Source: Elusimicrobiota bacterium (GTDB lineage: Bacteria; Elusimicrobiota; Elusimicrobia; FEN-1173). Taken from it: a stretch of 64,000 bases of DNA. A model generated the notes under the pieces. The model did not search any database, was not told the origin of the DNA, and saw only the letters and a program-made list of their open reading frames with translations. Both the position numbers and the translations under genes were made by a program. Location of the stretch: assembly GCA_016788905.1 (NCBI GenBank), contig JAEURZ010000004.1:36622-100621 (forward strand), read 5' to 3'. Numbering within the stretch: the stretch's first letter is position 1; each line of letters opens with the position of its first letter. Shown here piece by piece: positions 8,758-17,734 of this stretch.

Positions 8758-9248
8758 GAACGCGACGACACCCGGGTGGATATTCCTTGACCGAACTTTC
8801 CGTGGCCATGGTGATCCTGGTCCTCTTGATCCTGACCGTCACGCCCCTCATGGTTCATGTCACGCGTTTCTTTCGCCTGAACACAGCACGTCTCGAAATC
8901 CAGCGGGACGCTCGGAACGCTATGGAATCCATGAACCGTCTTATCCGCCAAGCCGTGGCCACCAGCGTGACCATCGACCAAGTGACCGGGCAACCCCCCC
9001 GGTCGCGGATTACGTTCACAGGCATTAATGGAACCACCTACCAAGTGTATCAACAAAATCGATCATTGTTTTTGTCGGATGGGTCACCCCATGAACTCTC
9101 TAAACACTTGCGGTTCATCGCTTTTTCTTACCCGCGAAGTGATAACCCGAACGTCCTTTCCATGGCTCTGACCATGGAGGCGGGCACCTATGAAGGACAA
9201 ACAAAAATTCTAGAGTTTTCCATCGAAAAAGTGAGGGTCATGAACTAA
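8754..9248 (+). CDS. PilW/GspJ-like prepilin (right)
   Basis: 164 residues from GTG 8754, overlapping the stop of the giant prepilin. The prepilin signal is GGYSLTE, with cleavage after Gly9 and Glu at +5, followed by a hydrophobic helix. The head domain is clearly paralogous to the left gene at 2391-2897 (IQRDARNAMESMNRLIRQA, IDQVTGQP, IEKVRVMN). Its TAA overlaps the ATG of the next gene (TAATG). Probable minor pilin acting with its two operon partners. Confidence 0.87.
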   Translation: MRTRRHPGGYSLTELSVAMVILVLLILTVTPLMVHVTRFFRLNTARLEIQRDARNAMESMNRLIRQAVATSVTIDQVTGQPPRSRITFTGINGTTYQVYQQNRSLFLSDGSPHELSKHLRFIAFSYPRSDNPNVLSMALTMEAGTYEGQTKILEFSIEKVRVMN

Positions 9249-10513
9249 TGAAAAAACCAACGGGAAACGCCTTGGTCATGGTGGTGGTCATTTTGGCGGT
9301 GCTCATGATTCTGGTGCCTGGCTTTGTTCAGTTTATCACCAGCGACACCCGCCTGACGGTGAAGGCCAACAACAGCACGCGAGCTTTCCAGTTGGCGGAG
9401 TCGGCTTTGGAACGGGGTTTTCAAACCCTCACCATGTCGACGGCGACATTGGCGTTGGTGTCATCGGGCACCGCCGTGGCGGGTTACAATTTTGATGTCA
9501 CTTACAGCGAACCCAACGTGGGGGAATATCAAATCCGATTGGCTTCCCAGACCGCCAGCACGATCCTGATCACGGGAGTGGGCCGCACCACAGCCGATGG
9601 CGCGGTTCGCGCGGTCCGAGCCGAGTATGCTCGATTGGGTGATTTGAATAATTCCATCACCGCGGAGGGCATCGTGGGGATGGGAGGGAGCACAGAAGTC
9701 GAATGGGGCTCAGTCCTTTCACGAACAGGAATTGCAACAAGCGGTCGAAATCATCCCCGATTTTATTCCGTGGGTTCCGTCACCCCCCAAGACGGAAACG
9801 GGTCGGCTCCCCCGAACACCGACAACGTTCAGTGGTGGTCGTATAAAACGGATCTTCCGCCCAATCCCACTTTAGACCTGCCCTATTACCAGGTCCAATC
9901 CCAGGCCGATGGCGCCACGATTTCGGCCTGTGGAAGCACGTTTTACAAAGTGGGAGATTCTTCTTTTAAAGGCTGTAAAAATGGGGGGTCTCCGCAGACA
10001 GGAACCTGGTTTGTTACGGGAAACGCGTCCTTTAAACCTGGATCGGGTGGCAATATTATGGAAGGAGTCTTAATCGCCTTGGGGTATGTGGAAATTCAAG
10101 GAAACGGCGGTTCGTCCCGTACCATGACAGTTCCCGTACCTCCCAAAGCGTGGAAAGAATATGGGAACGATTGGAATTATTACCGGTCTAATTTTGATGG
10201 TGCGGCCCCCGGCAGTTACGCGGCTGCCGTTGCGGCGGATTACACGGCCTCAACCACTAAAACCATCGACAATATATTGTTCAGCGGGTTGTTTTACGCG
10301 GGGGGTGGGTTACAGTTTACAGGGTCAGGAAATTCGTCTGTTTACGCGGCCGCCATTGTTCAGGGGGCTCCCGCCTTGGGGTCGAACCATACCTTCTATT
10401 TTAATCCAGACGCCGCGGTGGCGGCCAAAACCACCAACCGGTCCATTCAACGGATTTCCTGGCGGGACGTGGCGTGCACCTGGGAGACAGGAAGCAACGC
10501 CGCTTGCCCATAA
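9248..10513 (+). CDS. PilX/GspK-like pilus-associated protein (right)
   Basis: 421 residues. A short leader (MKKPTGN) precedes a hydrophobic helix (residues about 8-28, ALVMVVVILAVLMILVPGF) that lacks Glu at +5. The body is Gly/Ser/Asn-rich, with the PPNTDNVQWW motif also present in copies A and B of the left operon. It has a Cys pair near the C-terminus (CTWETGSNAAC) that could form a disulphide. It is third and last of the right operon and ends only 15 bases from the convergent rnr stop. Inferred minor pilin or pilus initiation protein. Confidence 0.82.
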   Translation: MKKPTGNALVMVVVILAVLMILVPGFVQFITSDTRLTVKANNSTRAFQLAESALERGFQTLTMSTATLALVSSGTAVAGYNFDVTYSEPNVGEYQIRLASQTASTILITGVGRTTADGAVRAVRAEYARLGDLNNSITAEGIVGMGGSTEVEWGSVLSRTGIATSGRNHPRFYSVGSVTPQDGNGSAPPNTDNVQWWSYKTDLPPNPTLDLPYYQVQSQADGATISACGSTFYKVGDSSFKGCKNGGSPQTGTWFVTGNASFKPGSGGNIMEGVLIALGYVEIQGNGGSSRTMTVPVPPKAWKEYGNDWNYYRSNFDGAAPGSYAAAVAADYTASTTKTIDNILFSGLFYAGGGLQFTGSGNSSVYAAAIVQGAPALGSNHTFYFNPDAAVAAKTTNRSIQRISWRDVACTWETGSNAACP

Positions 10514-10527
10514 GAACGTTTTTACGA

Positions 10528-12591
10528 TCAGCGGTTGGGGCGGGGAGTTGGTTCGAGGGAAAAATCCAGCTGGCGCTTTTCGGTGTTGGCGGCGGCCAAA
10601 CGGACCCGAATAGCTTGGCCGAACCGGTACGTCCGTCCGGTCCGGCGTCCATGAAGTTGGGCACGTAATTCATCGAAGAGATAGTAGTCGTCTTTCAGTT
10701 CGGTCATCGGGACCAAACCTTCCACAAAAACGGTGGTGGGTTGCACGAAAAGGCCGAAACTGGTTACACCCGTGATCACGGCATCGAACGTTTCCCCAAC
10801 CCGGCAGGCCATGAGCTGGGCCCGTTTTAAATCCAAAAATTCCCGTTCCGCTTCCACCGCGATGCGTTCCCGGACCGAAGCGTCTGCGGCAAGTTCACCC
10901 AATTGGTTTCCCCATTCTTTTTGGCGGGCGGGGGTGAGAACCCCGTTGAGTTTTTCTTTAACAAGACGATGAACGATTAAGTCGGGATAACGTCGAATAG
11001 GGGACGTGAAATGGGTGTAGTTGGAAGAGGCCAGGCCGAAGTGGCCGGAATTTTTTGGGGAATAGACGGCCTGTTTTAAACTGCGTAAAATCATCATGTG
11101 GACCATGGGTTCCACGGGTTTGCCCCTCACCCCTGCCATCACTTTTTGCAGAGCGGCGGGTTTTCCGTCATGTAAGCCCGTGGGGACCGACACCCCCACC
11201 GCCCGGAGTGTTTTTTCCAACGCCTCCATTTTGGCGGGATCCGGTCGTTCGTGAATGCGGTAGAGGAAAGGAACGTCGGCCATGGCCTGGGCCACCGTTT
11301 CGTTCGCGAGAAGCATGAATTCTTCGATCAATTTGTGACTTTCTCCCCGTTCCCGCCGCCGGGCGTCCAAGGGCCAGCCCTGGTCGTCCACAACGATATA
11401 GGGTTCCGGAAAATCAAAGTCCAGGGACCCACGCCCGAACCGTCTTTCCCGCAACCGACGGGCCAGCGCCCCCATGCGGGTCACCGCGTTCTGAATGGAG
11501 GGGGACACATCGAGGGCGGTTTCCCCCTTTAAGAGCGACTCCACTTCTTCATAGGTAAACCGGCGAACACTACGAATGACGCTTTCAAAGAGTTCATGAT
11601 GAGTGACTTCCCCATCGGCGTTCAAATCCATGAGGCAGGTCAGAGTCAGGCGGGGGACGTGGGGGCGAAGCGAACACAGGTTGTCTGAAAGGGGAAACGG
11701 TAACATGGGGACCACCGCCCCGGACAGGTAAACGCTGGTGCTGCGTTCTCGGGCCGCCTCGTCCAGAACCGACCCGTCCTGGACATAATGAGACACGTCA
11801 GCGATATGAACACCCAAACGCCATCCCCCTTGAGGTCGTTCTTCCAAAGAGACCGCGTCGTCAAAATCTTTTGCGTCCGATCCATCGATTGTAAACACAG
11901 GGAGATCAAAAAATGTTTTCCGGCCCTGCCACGCGGAGGAAGGGACATCGTCACCGAAAGACGTGGCGGCTTGTTCCACCTCAGAAGAGAACGATTCGGC
12001 GAGACTATGTTTGCGGAGCAAAAATTTCAAATCGGTTGACGGGTCGTTGCGTTTTCCCAATATCTCGGTGAGGACACCCGCCGGGGGTTCCGCCAACGTC
12101 GGCCAGCGCGTGACACGAAGGACGCAAAGATCCCCGTCTTTGGGCGCTAATCCTCCGTTGTCGATGATCAGGACAGGATCCCCAGGCCCTTCTGGGGCCA
12201 ACGCGGGAAGCGGACCCGCGAGGAAAGCGCCCACCAAGGTTGTCCGAGCGTGGGTCACAATGGAAAGGATTTCCCCCTCCGGCCGATCCCCGTGCCGCAA
12301 CGTTCGGGCCCGGACGCGGTCCCCGTTCATGGCCAACTTAAGCGTGGGGCCTGTGATAAAAAGGTCGGGTTTCCCAGGTGTTTCTGACAAAACGAAACCG
12401 AACCGACCTTTGTGTTGAAGTTTTCCTTCCACAGGAGGACTTTCCACACGCGGAGAATGACGCCCGGGAGCAGGTGGTCGTTGAATAGAGGTCTTTAAAG
12501 GGGGACGACTTTGGGCAGGTTTGGAGGCTTTGGGTTGGGGACGTGAAGCCCCTTTTCCCTGCCTATTTTTTCGATGGGATCCTCGGGTCAT
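10528..12591 (-). CDS. rnr: ribonuclease R (RNB family 3'-5' exoribonuclease)
   Basis: 687 residues. A basic, low-complexity N-terminus (about 1-60) is followed by cold-shock-type OB domains. The RNB catalytic domain carries the metal-binding aspartate cluster DGSDAKDFDDAV at about 215-226. A C-terminal S1 domain follows (GETFDAVITGVTSFGLFVQ), matching the RNase R layout. The enzyme degrades structured RNA processively in the cytoplasm and acts in rRNA and mRNA turnover. It is the last gene of the long minus-strand operon, 17 bases after the DUF4202 gene, and converges on the prepilin operon with almost no spacer. Confidence 0.95.
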   Translation of the reverse strand: MTRGSHRKNRQGKGASRPQPKASKPAQSRPPLKTSIQRPPAPGRHSPRVESPPVEGKLQHKGRFGFVLSETPGKPDLFITGPTLKLAMNGDRVRARTLRHGDRPEGEILSIVTHARTTLVGAFLAGPLPALAPEGPGDPVLIIDNGGLAPKDGDLCVLRVTRWPTLAEPPAGVLTEILGKRNDPSTDLKFLLRKHSLAESFSSEVEQAATSFGDDVPSSAWQGRKTFFDLPVFTIDGSDAKDFDDAVSLEERPQGGWRLGVHIADVSHYVQDGSVLDEAARERSTSVYLSGAVVPMLPFPLSDNLCSLRPHVPRLTLTCLMDLNADGEVTHHELFESVIRSVRRFTYEEVESLLKGETALDVSPSIQNAVTRMGALARRLRERRFGRGSLDFDFPEPYIVVDDQGWPLDARRRERGESHKLIEEFMLLANETVAQAMADVPFLYRIHERPDPAKMEALEKTLRAVGVSVPTGLHDGKPAALQKVMAGVRGKPVEPMVHMMILRSLKQAVYSPKNSGHFGLASSNYTHFTSPIRRYPDLIVHRLVKEKLNGVLTPARQKEWGNQLGELAADASVRERIAVEAEREFLDLKRAQLMACRVGETFDAVITGVTSFGLFVQPTTVFVEGLVPMTELKDDYYLFDELRAQLHGRRTGRTYRFGQAIRVRLAAANTEKRQLDFSLEPTPRPNR

Positions 12592-12608
12592 GGGTAAAGT
12601 CTAACATT

Positions 12609-13211
12609 TTACTGGGGTGGAGCCTCAGGCCCTTCGGAAAAAGCTTGCACGAGGGAGGCTTTCTCTTGGACGGATAGGGGAAGGGATTGGGCCGCTGCCC
12701 GGCCCGCGGGGGACATTTTATTCCAGGTCTTCCGAAGAATTTCTGTCATTTTCGATTCCGGAGTTTTGGTGCGCAACGCCGAGAACTGGGTTTCTAGAAA
12801 AACCAGACAGAGGGCGTCCTCCAAAACCTGGCCTTCCGGGTCCCCAGCCCGGAGCGCTTTTTTAGTGATCAGGGCGGTCACACGGTCCCGTTCTGCCAAG
12901 GAACACCCGGCCTGGATCATGACCTCACCCGTCCGACGAGCATGAAACGTTTTAAGATCTTCCCGCCACTGAAGATAACCGGCCCGTCCTTCCGGATATG
13001 AGGCGCGTGGGTTGATCCATCGCTCAAGATGTTGCCCCCGAGCGGCAATTTGAAGAAGCGCGTTGGCCTGGGGGTGAAGGCGAAGCACCCATCGGGTTAA
13101 GTGTTCGGCGTGGGCCACTTCCCACGGCTTCCCTTCCGGGGTCGCCCGCGGATCCGCGGCGTTGGCGGCGTCAATCGCGCTTAAAACACTTGATAAACAG
13201 GAAGAATTCAT
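12609..13211 (-). CDS. DUF4202 family protein
   Basis: 200 residues matching what I know of DUF4202 (histidine-rich helical protein: AHAEHLTRWVLRLHPQA, ARGQHLERW, YLQWREDLKTFHA). Function is unknown. The several conserved His and Glu residues suggest a metal site similar in spirit to HD-type hydrolases, but that is inference. It starts in an ATGA overlap with the preceding membrane protein gene and precedes rnr, so it is probably co-translated with its upstream neighbour. Confidence 0.82.
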   Translation of the reverse strand: MNSSCLSSVLSAIDAANAADPRATPEGKPWEVAHAEHLTRWVLRLHPQANALLQIAARGQHLERWINPRASYPEGRAGYLQWREDLKTFHARRTGEVMIQAGCSLAERDRVTALITKKALRAGDPEGQVLEDALCLVFLETQFSALRTKTPESKMTEILRKTWNKMSPAGRAAAQSLPLSVQEKASLVQAFSEGPEAPPQ

Positions 13212-14035
13212 AAAAATCGGACGCCCCGAATTGTCACTCGGCCACGCCCGCCTTGATCATCCTTTTTTTTTGAAACAGCAAAATAAATCTGGCGCACCCG
13301 TTTCCAATCCAGGGTGGTATCCCCTCCCCAAAGGTAAGGTAAATCCGACAAAACCAAGTCCACAACGGTCCAGGCCGTGTTCCCTGATTGGCGCGGCCAG
13401 GACGTTCCGACATTGGTTCCATCGGAATCAACCACTTTGAATTCGAACGTGTTGGAGGCGCCTTCCCCCCTAAACAAAAATTGAACGCGGGAAAATGTGC
13501 GGAGGTCCGCCCGGAGACTTAACGAAGCTTGAACCCATTCTCCTTGAGCCAGGTCATAGTTCAGTTTCAGTTCTTTTTCTCCATTCAAATCGATCATTTT
13601 CGTGGAAAGCCGGGCGGGCCCGTCCACCTCCCTTTTAGGACTTCGCGCTTCTTGCAGGAGATTAAAGCTTTTGTTTTCCGGAATGACTTTAACCGTGGTC
13701 GGTCGTTTCGGTTTTGCAGGGGGTGGGGGAGCCACGGGTTTTTGACGGGCAGGTTTCCTTTCAACCGGTTTTTCCACCACGATCGGAGGAGGCGAGGTCC
13801 GGGCGATCGGATCTTTCAAAAGGGCAACAGGAGCCGCTCTCTCGAAGGGGACCTCGTTCGGTTGTTGCGGTCGGCGCAAGAACCACCCCGCCAGCGCGAA
13901 GGCCGTCATTCCAGATGAAAACATCACGAGGGTTAATAGAAACCATGCTAAATCCGTTTTTCGGCGAAAAGAAAGCAGGGATCGTTTGCGGCGCGGGCTC
14001 AGAATCTTATGGGCGGGACGTTCGTTGGGGATCAT
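13208..14035 (-). CDS. single-pass membrane protein with proline-rich linker and C-terminal beta domain
   Basis: 275 residues. A basic cytoplasmic N-terminus (about 1-30) is followed by one membrane helix (FLLTLVMFSSGMTAFALAGWF), then a Pro/Lys-rich linker (about 60-115). The C-terminal region of about 150 residues looks like a galactose-binding or CIA30-like beta-sandwich (MIDLNGEKELKLNYDLAQGEWVQASLSLRADL...WTVVDLVLSDL). It overlaps the upstream TPR gene and the downstream DUF4202 gene by ATGA at both ends. No specific function recognised; binding to a cell-wall sugar or glycan is one possibility. Confidence 0.7.
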   Translation of the reverse strand: MIPNERPAHKILSPRRKRSLLSFRRKTDLAWFLLTLVMFSSGMTAFALAGWFLRRPQQPNEVPFERAAPVALLKDPIARTSPPPIVVEKPVERKPARQKPVAPPPPAKPKRPTTVKVIPENKSFNLLQEARSPKREVDGPARLSTKMIDLNGEKELKLNYDLAQGEWVQASLSLRADLRTFSRVQFLFRGEGASNTFEFKVVDSDGTNVGTSWPRQSGNTAWTVVDLVLSDLPYLWGGDTTLDWKRVRQIYFAVSKKKDDQGGRGRVTIRGVRFL

Positions 14036-15216
14036 GAAACGGGGCCTCCAATGGCTTCCAATGAGTCGAAAGAATTTTCTACTTCATAGCGGTCCTGCGC
14101 CTCCAAGGAAATTCGGGCGTTGGTGATCGCCGCCCGAACCGCCGGGTGATGAGGACCATGGATCCGCTCTTGAGTTCGGACCAACTGCCCGAAGAGGCGA
14201 TCCGCTTCTTCATAACAGGACCGGTCGAAATACAGGGCCGCCAAACCGAATTCCGCTTGAAGAAGGCCCGGAGCATCGGACCCCAGCGTTTTTTCAAATA
14301 TTTCCCAGGCACGGAGAAACCCCACCTCAGCCTTTTCAATAGCGCGTCGTGCCGCGTCCGCTTCGGCCAATAGAACCAGGAGTTCCGCCACGTCCGGATG
14401 GTGGGCCCCCAAGGCCGTTTCCCGTAACGCTAAGGCTGGACGTAAAAGGCGAATCGCTCGGCGAGGATTTCCCTCAACCAAATAGAGCCTGCCTAAATGC
14501 TGGAGGACCCCCCCTCCCTCCCCCCGCAAGTACTCTTGAGCCCGTTGATACAGCGCCTCGGCTTTATCGTAGTGTTTTTGGTCCCTTTCAACATGGCCCA
14601 GGAGCGTCCACGCTTCAGCGAATCCGGGATGACGATCCCCCAAAACCCTTTGAAAATTTTCAATGGCCTTAAAAATCCAAACCCGTGCCCCCTCATGGTT
14701 TTGACGGTCTTTTTGGAGTTCCCCCCACGCCAGATAGACCCGCGCCAACGCCGGGCTTTTTTCTCCATGGACAATACGGGCGATGTTTTGAGCGCGAGCC
14801 AAATGGGTCTCAGCGTCTTCCCAACGTTCTTGGCGGGACGCCGCTCGAGAGAGATCAACCAAACAGTCCGCCACTTGAACACTGTTTTCCACCGAATCAC
14901 GCTCAAATATTTTAAGGGCCAGACGGAGAACCGCCGCCCCTTGGGCATAGCGACCCATTTTTTCGTACAGATGAGACAAACGAACCAAGGGGCGAGCCAA
15001 TGTTTGATGTTCGGGCCCAAAGATTTTTTCTTGGAACGAAAGCGCGTTCACCCACAAAGGTTCCGCTTCGTACAAGCGTCCCCGTTGAGTGTAATGGTCC
15101 GCCAGAGCGGTCAGGGCTTCTAACCGGCGATGGTTGAGCCGGCCCAACCGTTCCGCCGCGTTGACTGCGTTACGAAGATTATTTTCCTCGTCCGCAATGG
15201 AAGAGTTCAAGTCCAC
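14032..15216 (-). CDS. tetratricopeptide repeat protein (kinesin-light-chain-like TPRs)
   Basis: 394 residues from a GTG start overlapping the end of nadB. Nearly the whole length is TPR units of about 42 residues of the TPR_12 type, with the repeated pattern A..LY..A...Y.RAL.I.E...G..HP..A (for example FGPEHQTLARPLVRLSHLYEKMGRYAQG and LGAHHPDVAELLVLLAEAD). There is no signal peptide or membrane helix, so it should be cytosolic. It is a likely protein-protein scaffold; the partner is unknown, though coupling to the membrane protein that follows makes that one candidate. Confidence 0.85.
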   Translation of the reverse strand: MDLNSSIADEENNLRNAVNAAERLGRLNHRRLEALTALADHYTQRGRLYEAEPLWVNALSFQEKIFGPEHQTLARPLVRLSHLYEKMGRYAQGAAVLRLALKIFERDSVENSVQVADCLVDLSRAASRQERWEDAETHLARAQNIARIVHGEKSPALARVYLAWGELQKDRQNHEGARVWIFKAIENFQRVLGDRHPGFAEAWTLLGHVERDQKHYDKAEALYQRAQEYLRGEGGGVLQHLGRLYLVEGNPRRAIRLLRPALALRETALGAHHPDVAELLVLLAEADAARRAIEKAEVGFLRAWEIFEKTLGSDAPGLLQAEFGLAALYFDRSCYEEADRLFGQLVRTQERIHGPHHPAVRAAITNARISLEAQDRYEVENSFDSLEAIGGPVS

Positions 15217-16835
15217 CTCGATTTAAGAACCACGGTTTTTTTCCAATGGAGATCATCCCTCAAAGTGAAATCAAGCGTGTGGTGGAGGCCTCGGGATTCC
15301 TGACGGGCCAATCCCGCACGGATCACCAGTTCCGCCACCAACGCGATGTTGCGGAGTTCCAGGAGGTCGGGGGTGACCAGAAAGTTCCAGTAATACTCTT
15401 GAATTTCTTTTTGGAGCAGAGTGATGCGGCTCCGCGCTCGTTCCAATCGTTTCGTGGTGCGAACGATCCCCACGTAGTTCCACATGAACCGGCGAATTTC
15501 CTCCCACACCTGGCGGATAATGACTTGCTCGTCCGGGTTCCGGGCACGGCCGGTGTTCCAGGTCGGAACGTCAGCGGGATAGAGAGGAAATTCTTGTTGG
15601 GCCATGCCGGCCCAGGTTTCGGCCACCGCGTGGGAAAAAACGAGTGCTTCCGGCAACGAATTGGACGCCAATCGGTTCGCCCCATGCAACCCGGTACAAG
15701 CCACTTCACCCACAGCCGAGAGCCGGTCCAGCGCGGTTCGGCCCCAGGCGTCCGTCATGACCCCGCCACAAAAATAGTGAGCCGCCGGGACCACCGGGAT
15801 CGGCTGGGTGGTGATGTCAATCCCGAAGGAAAGGCATTTGGCGTAAATCTTGGGGAACCGGCGGTGGAGAAAGGATGGGCCCCGGTGGGTGATATCCAAG
15901 AAAACGCATTCGTCCCCTGTGCGTTTTAGCTCGGCGTCTATGGCCCGAGCCACAATATCCCGGGGGGCCAGTTCACCCCTCGGATCGTATGTCTTGGCGA
16001 ACCTTTTTCCAGAACGGTTTTTGAGAATGGCGCCTTCCCCTCGGAGCGCTTCGCTGATTAAGAAATTTTTTGCCTTGGGATGAAAAAGACAGGTGGGGTG
16101 AAATTGAACGAATTCCATATTGCCCAATCGGGCCCCGGCCCGATAGGCCATGGCCATCCCGTCGCCCGTTGCAACGTCGGGGTTCGACGTGTAAAGATAG
16201 ATTTTCCCAGCGCCGCCCGTGGCCAGGGCCGTGGCGCGAGCCAGAAAAGTCTGCACCTGGCCCTTTTCAATGTCCAAGACGTAAGCGCCCCCACAAACGT
16301 CTCGAGATCGGGCGGCGGGCTTCCCCAGACGTCGACGCGTTAGGAGGTCCACCGCGGCGTGGTGTTCATGAAGGGTGATGCGAGGGTTTTGGCGAACACG
16401 ATCCACCAAGACTTGCTCGACCGCCTGACCGGTGTAATCGCCCACGTGCAAAATACGCCGTTGGGAATGGCCCCCCTCTAATCCCAATTCAAACGAGGAA
16501 CGTCTGTTCTTCGTGACCCGTGAAGGAGAAAAACGCACTCCCCAATCCATCAAATCCTGGACGCGCGCGGGGGCTTCCGTGACCACTTTTCGAACGATGG
16601 ATTCGTTGGAGAGACCCGCCCCCGTTTCGAGCGTATCCCGCACGTGGGCGTCAAGGGAGTCTTCCTTGGAGAAAACAGCGGCCAATCCTCCTTGAGCATA
16701 GCCCGTGGCGGATTCGAACAACTGCCGTTTGGTAACCAATCGGACCGATCCGTGTTCCGACGCCTTGAGCGCCAGGGACAACCCCCCAATTCCAGAACCG
16801 ATAATCAGGAAATCGGAGGCTAGGGTTTTCGGCAT
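15207..16835 (-). CDS. nadB: L-aspartate oxidase
   Basis: 542 residues from ATG 16835. This start overlaps the end of folP by 16 bases and removes a non-homologous extension that would read back through folP. NadB oxidises L-aspartate to iminoaspartate, the first step of de novo NAD synthesis. Visible features are the N-terminal FAD-binding motif (IIGSGIGGLSLALKA), the substrate-site segments typical of the succinate dehydrogenase/NadB flavoprotein family (FVQFHPTCL, ALRGEGAIL, RDIVARAID, GGVMTDAWGRT, GLHGANRLASNSLPEALVF) and a helical C-terminus. nadA and nadC are not in the window. Confidence 0.95.
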   Translation of the reverse strand: MPKTLASDFLIIGSGIGGLSLALKASEHGSVRLVTKRQLFESATGYAQGGLAAVFSKEDSLDAHVRDTLETGAGLSNESIVRKVVTEAPARVQDLMDWGVRFSPSRVTKNRRSSFELGLEGGHSQRRILHVGDYTGQAVEQVLVDRVRQNPRITLHEHHAAVDLLTRRRLGKPAARSRDVCGGAYVLDIEKGQVQTFLARATALATGGAGKIYLYTSNPDVATGDGMAMAYRAGARLGNMEFVQFHPTCLFHPKAKNFLISEALRGEGAILKNRSGKRFAKTYDPRGELAPRDIVARAIDAELKRTGDECVFLDITHRGPSFLHRRFPKIYAKCLSFGIDITTQPIPVVPAAHYFCGGVMTDAWGRTALDRLSAVGEVACTGLHGANRLASNSLPEALVFSHAVAETWAGMAQQEFPLYPADVPTWNTGRARNPDEQVIIRQVWEEIRRFMWNYVGIVRTTKRLERARSRITLLQKEIQEYYWNFLVTPDLLELRNIALVAELVIRAGLARQESRGLHHTLDFTLRDDLHWKKTVVLKSRWT

Positions 16836-17704
16836 TCGAGTCGGGATGGGACCCGTTCCACGTTTGTTATTTTTTTCCAAACCGTTAAGGCCCGGGCTGT
16901 TTCCTTTACGTCGTGAACACGCAGAACGTGAACCCCCTGAGCGGCGGCCCAAAGGTTTGCCGCCAGCGTACCTTCCCCCCGTTCGGAAGGAGGCCAAGGG
17001 CTCTCTTCCCCTCCGCCCAGTCGTCCGATAAACGATTTTCGCGAAACACCGACCACCAGGGGGCACTTTAAACTTAGAAAATACGGTAAATGGTTGAGGA
17101 GGCAAAGGTTGTGGTCCGTGGTTTTTCCAAACCCGAATCCCGGATCTAATAGAATGTTGTTCGTTCGGATGCCTTTCGTTTCCGCGTAGCCCAGGCGTTC
17201 GCGGAAAAAATTTAGGATGTCCTCAAGGAGGTTTTCATAAACGGGGTTGTCTTGCATTGTGCGCGGATTTCCTTGGCGATGCATCAGGATGACCGGAACG
17301 TTGTGGTCCCGAAGAACCGCAGGCATCCAAGGGTCTCCCAGCGCCGAGACATCGTTCACCAAGGAGGCCCCTTCTTCCAAAGCCTGTCGGGCCACTTCGG
17401 CTTTTGTCGTGTCAACGGAAAGGGGAAGAGAGGGGAGACGGGAGGCTAATGTTTGAATCACTGGAATCACACGCTTCAGTTCCACTTCGAGGGGAACGGG
17501 GTCAGACCCGGGCCGTGTGGATTCTCCGCCCACATCGATCAAAGACGCCCCCGCTTGGCCCATCGCTTCGGCTCGCGCCAAAGCCTCATCCAGCGTGTTG
17601 TATCGTCCCCCGTCCGCAAAGGAGTCCGGAGTGACGTTGAGAATCCCCATCAAAAGGGGAGGGTTTGACAGGTCCAGAGCTCCCGCGCGGGTCGAAAGGA
17701 TCAT
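16820..17704 (-). CDS. folP: dihydropteroate synthase
   Basis: 294 residues. It condenses p-aminobenzoate with the pterin pyrophosphate in folate synthesis. Signature motifs: MGILNVTPDSFADGG near the N-terminus, LIDVGGESTRPGS, SVDTTKAEV, LVNDVSAL and DPGFGFGKTTDHN. It is a TIM-barrel enzyme of usual length, cytosolic. It lies between ftsH (30 bases upstream) and nadB (overlapping), in the same minus-strand operon; ftsH-folP neighbourhood is common in bacteria. Confidence 0.96.
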   Translation of the reverse strand: MILSTRAGALDLSNPPLLMGILNVTPDSFADGGRYNTLDEALARAEAMGQAGASLIDVGGESTRPGSDPVPLEVELKRVIPVIQTLASRLPSLPLSVDTTKAEVARQALEEGASLVNDVSALGDPWMPAVLRDHNVPVILMHRQGNPRTMQDNPVYENLLEDILNFFRERLGYAETKGIRTNNILLDPGFGFGKTTDHNLCLLNHLPYFLSLKCPLVVGVSRKSFIGRLGGGEESPWPPSERGEGTLAANLWAAAQGVHVLRVHDVKETARALTVWKKITNVERVPSRLECRKP

Positions 17705-17734
17705 GCGCCGCTCGAACGCCCCATCGCTAACCCG

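Noticed and set aside
16836..17105. N-terminal extension of nadB to 17105
   Set aside because: The added residues read through folP in another frame and have no flavoprotein homology; ATG 16835 gives the family length.
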